Source: B4-G1 sp964393895 (GTDB lineage: Bacteria; Chloroflexota; Anaerolineae; B4-G1). From it: a stretch of DNA of 29,118 nucleotides. Location: assembly GCA_964393895.1 (NCBI GenBank), contig CAYMWP010000049.1, forward strand, positions 1 to 29,118, in the 5' to 3' direction. Both the position numbers and the translations under genes were made by a program. A model generated the notes under the pieces. The model did not search any database. It was not told the DNA's origin and saw only the letters and a list, made by a program, of their open reading frames with translations. The stretch's first letter is position 1, and each line of letters begins with the position of its first letter. This document shows, one piece after another, positions 22,092-29,118 of this stretch.

Positions 22092-23809
22092 GAAACTACA
22101 AGAAAGCAGGACACAGGATGCAGGATGCAGGACGCTGCCTGCTTCTTGCTTCTTGCCTCTTGCCTCTCGTATTCTTGCTCCTCTTTTACTTTTACCCCCT
22201 CGTCTCCATCCTGACACTCTCCTTTGCGCCCAACGGTCGCCTCAGCCTGATCCCGCTGGAGAAACTGTTCGGCACGCCCCGCTACCTGCAAATCCTGTGG
22301 TTCACCACCTGGCAGGCGGCGCTCTCCACGCTGCTGACGGTGGGGCTGGCGCTGCCGGGGGCTTACCTCTTTGCCCGCTACGACTTTCCCGGCAAATCGC
22401 TCATCCAGGCGTTGACGACGATCCCGTTCGTGCTGCCTACCATTGTCGTCGCGCTGGCCTTTACCGCGCTACTGGGCCCGCGCGGCCTGCTCAACACCGG
22501 TCTGATGCAGCTCCTGGGACTCGACCGGCCCCCCTTGAACTTGCAACACACGCTTGCCATTATCCTGCTGGCTCACGTGTTCTACAACTACACCCTGGTA
22601 CTGCGCATCGTGGGGGCTTACTGGGCCAACCTCGACCCCCGGCTGGAGGAGGCCGCCCGTATGCTGGGGGCGAATCGCTGGCGGGCCTTCCGCGAGGTGA
22701 CGCTGCCTCTGCTGGCCCCGGCCCTCAGCGCGGCGGCGCTCCTTGTCTTTATCTTTTGCTTCACCAGCTTTGGAGTCATCCTCGTTCTTGGCGGGCCGCG
22801 CTTTGCCACTCTGGAAGTAGAGATCTACCGCCAGACGATCCACTACCTCAACTTGCCGCTGGCGGCGGCGCTATCCGTCATCCAAATCCTCTTTACCTTC
22901 GCGCTGATGGCGGTCTACACGCGGCTCCAGGCGCGCGTGCAAAGGCCGCTAGAGTTACGCTCGCGCCAGGTGACGCAACGGAGACCGCAGCGCCGGCGCG
23001 AGTGGCTGCTCGTCTGGATCAACGTGGGGCTGATGCTGGCGCTGCTGACCACGCCGCTGGCCGCCCTGGTCGGGCGCTCCCTGACGCTCTCTGCGACGGG
23101 GGGCGTGTCGCTGGATTTCTACCGTCAGTTATTCCGCAACACGCGCGACTCGGCTTTCTACGTGCCGCCGCTGGCGGCGGTGCGCAACTCGGTGGGGTTC
23201 GCACTAGCGACAGTGGCTCTCTCGGTCGTGCTGGGGCTGATGGCGGCGGCGGTGCTGGACAATCGAGGAGAAACCGGGTTTTTCGGGAAAACCCGGTTTC
23301 TTGACCCGCTCTTCATGCTGCCGCTGGGCACCTCGGCGGTCACACTGGGACTGGGCTACATCGTCGCGCTGGATGAACCCCCGCTCAACCTGCGCGCATC
23401 GCCGCTGCTCGTTGTGTTGGCCCACACGCTCGTCGCGCTGCCCTTTGTCGTGCGCAGCGTGCTCCCGGCGCTGCGCGCCATCCATCCCCACCTGCGCGAG
23501 GCGGCGAGAGTGTTGGGCGCATCCCCCTACCGCGTGTGGCGCGAGGTGGATCTGCCCATCGTGGCGCGGGCGGTGCTGGTGGGGGCCGTCTTTGCCTTTA
23601 CCATCTCAATGGGCGAGTTCGGGGCCACCAGCCTGATCGCCCGGCCAGAGCGGCCCACCATGCCCATCGCCATCTACCGCTTCCTGGGCCGCCCTGGCGC
23701 GGCCAACTATGGCCAGGCGCTGGCAATGTCCACTTTGTTGATGCTCGTCTGCACGCTGGGCTTTATAGCGATCGAGCGTTTCCGCGTGGGAGAGGTGGGA
23801 GAGTTTTGA
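22088..23809 (+). CDS. thiP: Thiamine ABC transporter permease, two fused halves
   Basis: The product has about 573 residues and looks like a tandem of two BPD-type permease halves of about six helices each, as in ThiP/FbpB. EAA-type loops are visible in each half: LEEAARMLGANRWRAFREV (first) and LREAARVLGASPYRVWREV (second). The first about 25 residues (KAGHRMQDAGRCLLLASCLL) are encoded by a repeat (22106-22166). A palindrome copy adds RGETGFFGKTRFL between helices in the second half. Start TTG 22088 overlaps the thiB stop (TTGA). ATG 22118 is the main alternative. The stop TGA overlaps the thiQ ATG (TGATG). Confidence 0.85.
   Translation: MRNYKKAGHRMQDAGRCLLLASCLLPLVFLLLFYFYPLVSILTLSFAPNGRLSLIPLEKLFGTPRYLQILWFTTWQAALSTLLTVGLALPGAYLFARYDFPGKSLIQALTTIPFVLPTIVVALAFTALLGPRGLLNTGLMQLLGLDRPPLNLQHTLAIILLAHVFYNYTLVLRIVGAYWANLDPRLEEAARMLGANRWRAFREVTLPLLAPALSAAALLVFIFCFTSFGVILVLGGPRFATLEVEIYRQTIHYLNLPLAAALSVIQILFTFALMAVYTRLQARVQRPLELRSRQVTQRRPQRRREWLLVWINVGLMLALLTTPLAALVGRSLTLSATGGVSLDFYRQLFRNTRDSAFYVPPLAAVRNSVGFALATVALSVVLGLMAAAVLDNRGETGFFGKTRFLDPLFMLPLGTSAVTLGLGYIVALDEPPLNLRASPLLVVLAHTLVALPFVVRSVLPALRAIHPHLREAARVLGASPYRVWREVDLPIVARAVLVGAVFAFTISMGEFGATSLIARPERPTMPIAIYRFLGRPGAANYGQALAMSTLLMLVCTLGFIAIERFRVGEVGEF
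22106..22166. repeat. Microsatellite-like repeat at the thiP start
   Basis: ACAGGATGCAGGATGCAGG is a direct repeat of AGGATGC. It is followed by CTTCTTGCTTCTTGCCTC, repeats of CTTCTTGC or CTCTTGC. It falls within the N-terminal hydrophobic residues of ThiP (22106-22131 and 22142-22166). Confidence 0.7.
23269..23301. repeat. AGAAACC palindrome, copy 3, inside thiP
   Basis: AGAAACCGGGTT (23269-23280) and AACCCGGTTTCT (23290-23301) are perfect 12-bp arms with a 9-base loop. Its length of 33 bases is exactly 11 codons, so the thiP reading frame is kept. It encodes an inserted loop with GETGFFGKTRF between two hydrophobic helices. Confidence 0.82.
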
Positions 23810-24867
23810 TGCCCCAACTCGAACTCGCCCAAGTCCGCAAATCATACCCCGATGGCTGGACGCTGCAAGATGTCAGCTTTACCGTCGAGAAGGGAGAAAT
23901 CGCTTGCCTTCTCGGCCCATCAGGCTGCGGCAAGACGACGCTGCTGCGGCTCATCGCCGGCCTGGAGCCGCTCGACAGCGGCCGGGTGCTGGTAGATGGG
24001 GAAGACGTATCCCGCGTGCCTCCTCACCTGCGCGGCTTTGGGCTGATGTTCCAGGAATACGCCCTCTTCCCGCACAAGGACGTCCTGGGCAACGTCGCCT
24101 TTGGGCTGCGGATACAGGGACTGGGGCGCGAACCGCTGGCAGCGCGGGTGGCCGAGGTGCTGGCGCTGGTCGGGCTGGCGGGATTCGAGCACCGCGACGT
24201 CAACCAGCTTTCGGGCGGCGAGCGGCAGCGAGTGGCGCTGGCCCGTAGTCTGGCCCCCCAGCCGCGCTTGCTGATGCTCGACGAGCCGCTGGGCGCGCTG
24301 GACCGGGCGCTGCGCGAGCGGCTGATGGACGAGCTGCCGGCTATCCTGCGCCGGGCCGGCGTGACCACCATCACCGTCACCCACGATCAGGAGGAGGCGT
24401 TTGCGCTCGCCGACCGGGTGGTACTGCTGCGGGCCGGGCGAGTGGTGCAGGCAGGCACACCGGAGGAGGTCTACCGCCGCCCGGCCTCGGCCTGGGCTGC
24501 GCGGTTTCTGGGACTGACCAACCTGCTCGATGCGCGGGTGATCGAGGAGAGACTGGTCGAGACGGAAATTGGAAGGTTAGAGATTAGAGATTGGAGACTT
24601 GAGCACCGTCAATTCCCAATCTCCAATCTCCAATTACTGATTCGACCGGAAGCGGCGCGGCTGGGCGAATCCGGCCCCAACCTGCTGCGCGGGGTGGTCA
24701 CGGAACACTCCTTCCGCGGCGAGCGTTTCCGGCTCAGCGTGCGTCACGCCGGCGGAGTCGAATTGACGTTCAACCTCCCTGCCAGCGTCGAGCTGCCGGC
24801 TGTGGGCGAATCTATCGCTATTTCCCTGGATCCACAGGCGATGGCGCTGCTGAATCCCGATGATTGA
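23809..24867 (+). CDS. thiQ: Thiamine ABC transporter ATPase
   Basis: The product has 352 residues. The nucleotide-binding domain (1-235) has Walker A GPSGCGKTT, Q-loop MFQEYALFPH, signature LSGGERQRVALARSL, Walker B RLLMLDEPLGALD and switch His in VTHDQEEA. Residues about 270-352 are a TOBE-like regulatory domain. Between them lies a segment encoded by a repeat (24565-24638), read as EIGRLEIRDWRLE..ISNLQLL. ATG 23809 overlaps the thiP stop. The ATG of the glycosyltransferase (24860) overlaps the thiQ end by 8 bases. The fbpC-type TOBE domain is shared with iron and polyamine importers, so thiamine is inferred from context. Confidence 0.88.
   Translation: MPQLELAQVRKSYPDGWTLQDVSFTVEKGEIACLLGPSGCGKTTLLRLIAGLEPLDSGRVLVDGEDVSRVPPHLRGFGLMFQEYALFPHKDVLGNVAFGLRIQGLGREPLAARVAEVLALVGLAGFEHRDVNQLSGGERQRVALARSLAPQPRLLMLDEPLGALDRALRERLMDELPAILRRAGVTTITVTHDQEEAFALADRVVLLRAGRVVQAGTPEEVYRRPASAWAARFLGLTNLLDARVIEERLVETEIGRLEIRDWRLEHRQFPISNLQLLIRPEAARLGESGPNLLRGVVTEHSFRGERFRLSVRHAGGVELTFNLPASVELPAVGESIAISLDPQAMALLNPDD
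24565..24638. repeat. GAGATTG microsatellite repeat inside thiQ
   Basis: Left arm AATTGGAAGGTTAGAGATTA with GAGATTGGAGA and right arm CCCAATCTCCAATCTCCAATT are roughly complementary. Each is built from the 7-base word GAGATTG or its complement. It lies in frame between the ATPase and TOBE parts. Confidence 0.75.
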
Positions 24868-26518
24868 ATCTTTAGCGGCCCAAAAATCAGCCCGAAAAAC
24901 CTGGTTTCCGATCGTCTTGATCCTGCTCCTCGCCGCCGCCCTCCGTCTTTACGGTCTCGACTGGGACGGCGGGCTGGGCGCGCATCCAGATGAGCGGTAC
25001 GTGGTGGGCGCGGCGGAAAGCCTGCGCTGGCCTGACCGGCTGAACCCCTTTGACGCCGCTCCCGACTACGCCTACGGCCATCTGCCGCTGTATTTACTGG
25101 CGTTGGTTGGAAGCGTGACCCGCAACGTGGACTGGCTCCTGGTGGGGCGGGCACTGGCCGCGCTCTTTGACCTGGGCACGGTCGCTTTGACCTTTGCGCT
25201 GGCCTGGCGGATCTATGGAGAAGGGGTTGGCTTGTTGGCGGCGGCATTCGTCGCGCTGACCGTCTTGCACGTACAACAGGCTCACTTTTACACCGCCGAC
25301 GTGCTGTTGGCCTTTTTTGTGTTGGGCACGCTGCTCTTTGCCAGCCGTCTGGCAGAGAGCGGGCGCTCGCGCGACGCTTTGCTGGGAGGCGCGAGCGCTG
25401 GGCTGGCGCTGGGCGTCAAGTTCAGCGCAGCGCTGCTGCTCTCGCCGCTGGCGGCAGCGTGTGCGCTCAGTCCAACTCTGGCCTTTCCAGGCCGGCGCCG
25501 CTGGAGACGTGGCTTTGAATCCAGCGCGGCGGCGCTGGCGGCCTTTGCGCTCACCAATCCCTTTGCGCTGGTAAACTTTTCTATCTTTTGGCAGAACGTG
25601 ACTGAGCAGACGGCCATCGTGCGCGGCCTGCTGGACGCGCCCTACACCCGCCAGTTCCACGGAACCTGGCCCTATCTGTACCCGGTCGTGCAGCAATTGC
25701 GCTGGGGAATGGGGTGGGCGCTGGGGTTGGCCGCCTTTAGTGGGCTGGCCTACGCGGTGTGGCGGGCGGTGCGGGAGCCGCCGCGCCGGGCCGAGTGGGT
25801 GCTGCTGGCCTGGGCGCTGCCCTACTTTGCCTTTGTCGGCGCGCTATACGTCAAGTTTCCCCGCTACCTTATGCCGCTTACCCCTCTGCTGGCGATCTAT
25901 GCCGCCCGGATGCTCCTCCGCTCCTCCGCCCCCTTGCTCCTCCGCTTCTCCGCCCCCCTGCTCCTCTTCTGCTCCCTTCTCTACTGTCTCGCTTTTGTCA
26001 ATCTCTACCGCTCCCCGCACCCCTGGTTGGTCGCCTCCGAGTGGTTCTACGAACACGTGGAGCAAGGAGCGATCGTGGCCATAGAGCAATGGGACCACCC
26101 GCTGCCGCTGGATGCGGCCGGTTACAGAATGCGGGAATTGCCCATCTTTGACGAAGAGACGCCGGAAAAATGGGCCGAGATGGCAGAAATACTGGCGCAG
26201 ACCGACTATGTGGTCATCGCCAGCCGGCGCGGGTACGCCGCGTTAGCGCGTTGGCCGGAGCTATATCAACCGACGGCCCGCTACTACCAGCTACTCTTTG
26301 AGGACGAGATGAGTTTCGAGTCGGCGGCCTGCCTGGGGCGCCACCCCCGACTGGGGCCGCTGGCGCTGGCGGACGATCCGGCCGCCGGCCTGGACTTTTC
26401 GCTGCCTGAACTCTGCCGCCCACAAGCTCCCTTCCTGCTGCGTCTGGGCCGGTTGGACGAGAGTTTTGTCGTCTACGATCATCCCCAGGTGATAATCCTA
26501 CAGCGGAGGCCAGAATGA
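24860..26518 (+). CDS. GT39/PMT-type membrane glycosyltransferase
   Basis: The product has 552 residues and is a GT-C glycosyltransferase of the PMT/ArnT type (PF13231-like) with many TM helices. After TM1 (VLILLLAAALRLYGLDW) the first loop carries GAHPDERYVVGAAESL, the expected acidic pair (DE). Later segments RNVDWLLVGRALAALFDLG, VLHVQQAHFYTADVLLAFF and AGLALGVKFSAALLL are typical of the family. It likely uses polyprenyl-phosphate sugar at the outer face. It starts at ATG 24860, 8 bases inside thiQ; residues 9-16 come from a half palindrome (24894-24908). Residues about 350-375 contain an imperfect 24-bp direct repeat. It converges on the SRPBCC gene. Confidence 0.78.
   Translation: MIESLAAQKSARKTWFPIVLILLLAAALRLYGLDWDGGLGAHPDERYVVGAAESLRWPDRLNPFDAAPDYAYGHLPLYLLALVGSVTRNVDWLLVGRALAALFDLGTVALTFALAWRIYGEGVGLLAAAFVALTVLHVQQAHFYTADVLLAFFVLGTLLFASRLAESGRSRDALLGGASAGLALGVKFSAALLLSPLAAACALSPTLAFPGRRRWRRGFESSAAALAAFALTNPFALVNFSIFWQNVTEQTAIVRGLLDAPYTRQFHGTWPYLYPVVQQLRWGMGWALGLAAFSGLAYAVWRAVREPPRRAEWVLLAWALPYFAFVGALYVKFPRYLMPLTPLLAIYAARMLLRSSAPLLLRFSAPLLLFCSLLYCLAFVNLYRSPHPWLVASEWFYEHVEQGAIVAIEQWDHPLPLDAAGYRMRELPIFDEETPEKWAEMAEILAQTDYVVIASRRGYAALARWPELYQPTARYYQLLFEDEMSFESAACLGRHPRLGPLALADDPAAGLDFSLPELCRPQAPFLLRLGRLDESFVVYDHPQVIILQRRPE
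25911..25976 (+). repeat. 24-bp CT-rich direct repeat inside the glycosyltransferase
   Basis: TGCTCCTCCGCTCCTCCGCC (25911 on) and TGCTCCTCCGCTTCTCCGCC (25935 on) are two 24-bp units differing by a base or two, followed by a partial third (25959-25976). Each unit is 8 codons (LLRSSAPL, LLRFSAPL, LLFCS), so the frame and hydrophobicity are kept. Confidence 0.75.
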
Positions 26519-26534
26519 GCCGGGGTTTTGGGCG

Positions 26535-26960
26535 CTAACCCAGGATGCGTTGCAGGTTAGCGACTCCCTCGTCGGCCGCCTTTTCGTTCTGCTTGAGCAA
26601 GATTTTCTCGGCGATCTTGCCCACGGCGACCACCGGGATCGTGTACTCCATCCGCAGGGTTATGCGCGTGCCGTTCCCTTCCGGCTCCAGGGTCCAGTCC
26701 CAGGTGCTCACCATGCCGCTGCGCGTCTCGACGACGTGGCGGCTGGGCGGCGTGTGCTCCACGACCTGACCGGCGACGTTGAAGGACATTCCGGCCATCT
26801 TGTAGGTCACTTCCCAGCGGTAGTCGGTGCCCGCGCCGATAAAATTGCGCGGGTCAGCCAGCCCCGGCAGCCACTGGGCATCGTTGGCGTGATCCGCCAG
26901 GAATGCAAAGGCTCGTTCCTGCGGCGCCTCGACGGAAAAAGTGCGTTCGATTACGGCCAT
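26535..26960 (-). CDS. SRPBCC (START-like) family protein
   Basis: The product has 141 residues and is a single SRPBCC/Bet v1-like domain. It opens with IERTFSVEAPQERAFAFLAD, a pattern typical of polyketide cyclase/dehydrase and lipid-transport members. FNVAGQVVEHTPPSRHVVET, DWTLEPEGNGTRITLRMEY and the C-terminal helix VGKIAEKILLKQNEKAADE follow. Such proteins bind hydrophobic ligands in a cavity; no catalytic residues can be assigned. ATG 26960 follows AAGGAGGTAAATC. The open frame extends to 27002, but that part has no ribosome site. It stands alone between the converging glycosyltransferase and the rtcB gene; no clear promoter is seen. Confidence 0.85.
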   Translation of the reverse strand: MAVIERTFSVEAPQERAFAFLADHANDAQWLPGLADPRNFIGAGTDYRWEVTYKMAGMSFNVAGQVVEHTPPSRHVVETRSGMVSTWDWTLEPEGNGTRITLRMEYTIPVVAVGKIAEKILLKQNEKAADEGVANLQRILG

Positions 26961-27032
26961 TGATTTACCTCCTTGAAATCTCCGATAGAGCCAACATCCC
27001 ACAAACCATAGGGCAGGTTTCTTACCCGCCGC

Positions 27033-28544
27033 CTACCCTTTGATCACGGCCAGCGGCTGCAGGCGCACCACCTGGCGCGCTATCCCCAGGCCGTGCACCA
27101 CCTCGACCACGCGGCTGACGTCCTTATAGGCCAGCGGAGACTCCTCGGCCAGTCCCTTGTCGCTGCCGGCGTGCACGACGATGCCCTGCCGCTCCAATTC
27201 CTTCTTCAGGTCCGCCCCCCAGACCTGCTTGCGCGCCTTGCTACGGCTCATCGTGCGCCCGGCCCCGTGGCAGGTCGAACCAAAGGTCAGTTCCATCGCT
27301 TTTTGGGCGCCCACCAGCACGTAGGAAGCGGTGCCCATCGAGCCGGGCACCAACACCGGCTGGCCCACGTCCCGGTAGTCGGCGGGCAGACCCGGGTAGC
27401 CCGGCCCAAAGGCGCGGGTAGCCCCCTTGCGATGGACGCACAGTCTCATCCTCTGGTCACCCACCTCGTGCTCCTCGAACTTGGCAATGTTGTGGCACAC
27501 GTCGTATACCTGGAACAGGTCAAAGTTCTTGACCTTGCCAGCCAGTACCTGCTCGAACGCCTCCCGCACGCCCATCGCCAACACCTGCCGGTTGACAAAG
27601 GCATAGTTGACGGCGCACGCCATCGCGCCATAGTAGGCGCGGCCCTCGGGAGAATTGATGGGCGCACAGACCAGCTCCCGGTCCGGCAGTTGGATGTTAT
27701 ACTTGCGCACCGCCGACTGCAACCCTTTCACGTAATCGTCACAGACCTGGTGTCCAAAGCCCCGCGAGCCGCAGTGAATCTGCACCACCACCTGCCCCTC
27801 CCGCAGGCCAAAGACGTCCGCTACCTCCGGGTCGTAGACCTCGTCAACCGCGTCAATCTCCAAAAAGTGGTTGCCCGCGCCCAGGGAACCGACTTGCGGC
27901 CGTCCCCGCTCTTTGGCCCGCGCGCTCACCTGACCGGGGTCGGCTCCGGCCAGACAGCCCTGCTCCTCTGTGTGAGCCACGTCCTCCTGCCGTGCCAGTC
28001 CGCGCTTTAGCGCCCACTTGGCGCCATCAACCACTAACTCTTCCAGTTCCCGCTCAGAGACCCGCTCGCGTCCCTTGCCCCCCACCCCACTGGGACAGGC
28101 ACGGTAGAGAACGGCGTTGAGATCGTGCAGGTACGGTGCGATCTCCTCTCGCTCCAGGTGCGTGCCCAGCAGTCGGACGCCGCAGTTGATGTCGTACCCG
28201 ACGCCTCCAGGGGAGATCACGCCGGAATCCGCCCGCGTCGCCGCCACACCGCCGATGGGAAAGCCGTAACCCTGGTGAAAGTCCGGCATCGCCATGGCGT
28301 ACCCGACGATGCCCGGCAGGGTCGCGGCGTTAGCCAATTGCGCCACCGTGCGGTCACGGAAGGCGGCCCCGAAAAGCTCCTCGTCGCCAAACAGCCGCGC
28401 CGGAACGCGCATATCGTCGCGGAAATCCTGGGGCAATTCCCAGATATACTCGTCCACTCGCCGAAAGTCGTGTGGCTGCGCCGTCCGCGGTGTTGTTTTC
28501 TGCTGCCCTCCCTGCTCTTGCCTTTTTTTCCGTCTTCGTCCCAT
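27033..28544 (-). CDS. rtcB: RNA-splicing ligase RtcB
   Basis: The product has 503 residues and joins 2',3'-cyclic phosphate (or 3'-phosphate) RNA ends to 5'-OH ends with GTP and Mn2+. Metal and guanylate residues are visible: MPDFHQGYGFPIGG, GGVGYDINCGVRLL (Asp118, Cys121), GAGNHFLEID, QIHCGSRGFGHQ, GSMGTASYVLVG and TCHGAGRTMSRSKA (with the guanylated-His region). About 25 Lys/Arg/Gln-rich residues (GRRRKKRQEQGGQQKTTPR) precede the core. Start ATG 28544 follows GGAGGAGGGAG; a GTG at 28574 is the alternative and overlaps the archease stop (GTGA). It is co-transcribed with archease, the known RtcB turnover factor. Confidence 0.93.
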   Translation of the reverse strand: MGRRRKKRQEQGGQQKTTPRTAQPHDFRRVDEYIWELPQDFRDDMRVPARLFGDEELFGAAFRDRTVAQLANAATLPGIVGYAMAMPDFHQGYGFPIGGVAATRADSGVISPGGVGYDINCGVRLLGTHLEREEIAPYLHDLNAVLYRACPSGVGGKGRERVSERELEELVVDGAKWALKRGLARQEDVAHTEEQGCLAGADPGQVSARAKERGRPQVGSLGAGNHFLEIDAVDEVYDPEVADVFGLREGQVVVQIHCGSRGFGHQVCDDYVKGLQSAVRKYNIQLPDRELVCAPINSPEGRAYYGAMACAVNYAFVNRQVLAMGVREAFEQVLAGKVKNFDLFQVYDVCHNIAKFEEHEVGDQRMRLCVHRKGATRAFGPGYPGLPADYRDVGQPVLVPGSMGTASYVLVGAQKAMELTFGSTCHGAGRTMSRSKARKQVWGADLKKELERQGIVVHAGSDKGLAEESPLAYKDVSRVVEVVHGLGIARQVVRLQPLAVIKG

Positions 28545-28570
28545 CTCCCTCCTCCCCTCACTTTTCACGC

Positions 28571-28978
28571 TCACACGTCAAACACAACCGTGGTCTCGTA
28601 CCCCCCGCCTACACGCACTATCTCCATCTCGCTGAACGTGACCGCCTTGACGTGCCGTCTGTGCCCCTGCACCGGCCCGCCCCGGGCGACGGCCCGCAAC
28701 CGGGTCGAGGCGATCTCGAGCACGTCAAAATCGGCCAAGACGCACTCGTCCCGCTCGCTCAAGTAGAGCAACTCCCCTAGCCAACTCACCAACAGCGTTT
28801 CGGCGTCGTAGGCCTCGAGCTCGATCTCCTGCTCAATTGTCAGATCCAGCGCGTCGGGATCGCTCAACTGGCAGGCCAATCCGTAAGCAGCATTGACGAA
28901 CAACTCGGCCAGGTCACGCCCCCGGACACGGATGGCGACGTCGGCGGTGTGCTCGATCTCTTCGAAACGCTTCCCCAT
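28571..28978 (-). CDS. Archease (RtcB cofactor)
   Basis: The product has 135 residues of the archease family (PF01951). Typical segments are FEEIEHTADVAIRVRG (N-terminus, with conserved HTAD), LLVSWLGELLYLSERDECVL and VKAVTFSEMEI. Archease helps RtcB to form its guanylate intermediate and to work with other nucleotides. The gene lies directly upstream of rtcB and overlaps its open frame by 4 bases, so they form one unit. ATG 28978 follows GAAGG after 4 bases; a GTG at 28981 is also possible. Its own promoter is at 28988-29016, so the message may be almost leaderless. Confidence 0.93.
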   Translation of the reverse strand: MGKRFEEIEHTADVAIRVRGRDLAELFVNAAYGLACQLSDPDALDLTIEQEIELEAYDAETLLVSWLGELLYLSERDECVLADFDVLEIASTRLRAVARGGPVQGHRRHVKAVTFSEMEIVRVGGGYETTVVFDV

Positions 28979-28987
28979 CACACCTTC

Positions 28988-29016
28988 ATACTATCACAAA
29001 TCGGCCAATAAATCAA
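28988..29016 (-). promoter_or_regulatory. Promoter of the archease-rtcB pair
   Basis: On the minus strand TTGATT (29016-29011) is followed after 17 bases by TAGTAT (28993-28988). Transcription would start near 28981, right at the archease start codon. Spacing is ideal; both hexamers deviate slightly. Confidence 0.5.
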
Positions 29017-29029
29017 ACGGGTGCAGTTG

Positions 29030-29057
29030 TTGCCCAGATAAAAAAACATAGTATACT
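29030..29057 (+). promoter_or_regulatory. Divergent plus-strand promoter at the window edge
   Basis: TTGCCC (29030-29035), a 16-base spacer, then TATACT (29052-29057), in an A/T-rich stretch unlike the rest of the window. It points towards a gene beyond the right edge. Confidence 0.45.
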
Positions 29058-29104
29058 TGTAGTGTAACTACTTCGACAATGTCACATTTCAGCAAGGAGC
29101 CACA

Positions 29105-29118
29105 TTGAGCCACTTTAC
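29105..29118 (+). CDS. Possible start of a gene cut by the window edge
   Basis: AAGGAG at about 29094-29099 lies 5 bases before TTG (29105), followed by AGC CAC TTT with no stop before the edge. With the promoter at 29030-29057 this may be the first codons of a divergent gene. Only four codons are visible, so nothing can be said about its product. Confidence 0.3.

Overview
The window is GC-rich, tightly packed bacterial chromosome with no phage, plasmid, CRISPR or rRNA/tRNA signal. Gene content and style suggest a free-living bacterium of the Chloroflexota (Anaerolineae-like), most likely from an environmental assembly. Pointers are the many short palindromic and microsatellite-like repeats that sit between and inside genes, the TP-rich lipoprotein, FHA and protein kinase genes, and an acetoin/pyruvate-dehydrogenase-type operon carrying small Lin0512 and DUF6506 proteins. 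The taxon is an inference and cannot be proven from this sequence alone.

Layout. (1) Positions 1-1071: the tail of a TPR protein, a compound interspersed repeat, a free methionine-(R)-sulfoxide reductase (GAF type) and a block of three perfect stem-loops. (2) Positions 1072-7856, minus strand: a six-gene operon with 4-base or larger overlaps at most junctions. In transcription order it holds a TP-linker lipoprotein, two membrane-anchored FHA proteins (one with a degraded phosphothreonine site), TrmO tRNA methyltransferase, an MFS transporter, and a large fusion of a glycosidase-like barrel to an O-antigen ligase/polymerase. It is read from a TTGACA-N17-TAAGGT promoter. (3) Positions 8108-11667, plus strand: asnS, a 54-residue very basic protein, and a PknB-type Ser/Thr kinase with a TM segment and six near-identical 44-residue PD40-like repeats.

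(4) Positions 11704-20133, plus strand: the centrepiece, an aco/pdh-like operon behind a TTGACA-N17-CATACT promoter. Order: Lin0512-family protein, E1 alpha, E1 beta, AcoX-like ATP-NAD kinase-fold protein, DUF6506 protein, E2 with two tandem E3/E1-binding domains, an E3 with an altered NAD-binding glycine motif, and a single-chain LipB-LipA fusion. The operon therefore encodes a 2-oxoacid or acetoin dehydrogenase, its own lipoate attachment and synthesis, and three accessory proteins of unsettled function. (5) Positions 20119-24867: a promoter, a TPP riboswitch and an intrinsic terminator control thiN and a thiamine-type ABC importer (thiB-thiP-thiQ). This supplies TPP, the cofactor that the adjacent E1 uses. 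(6) Positions 24860-26518: a GT39/PMT-type membrane glycosyltransferase overlapping thiQ. (7) Minus strand 26535-28978: a SRPBCC protein, and the RNA-repair pair rtcB and archease. Two opposed promoters lie at the right edge.

The most interesting items are the self-sufficient dehydrogenase operon with its uncharacterised partners, the LipB-LipA fusion, the barrel-ligase fusion with a missing nucleophile, and several repeat families whose copies have become in-frame protein segments (ThiP, ThiQ, the glycosyltransferase, the ThiN and E2 C-termini).
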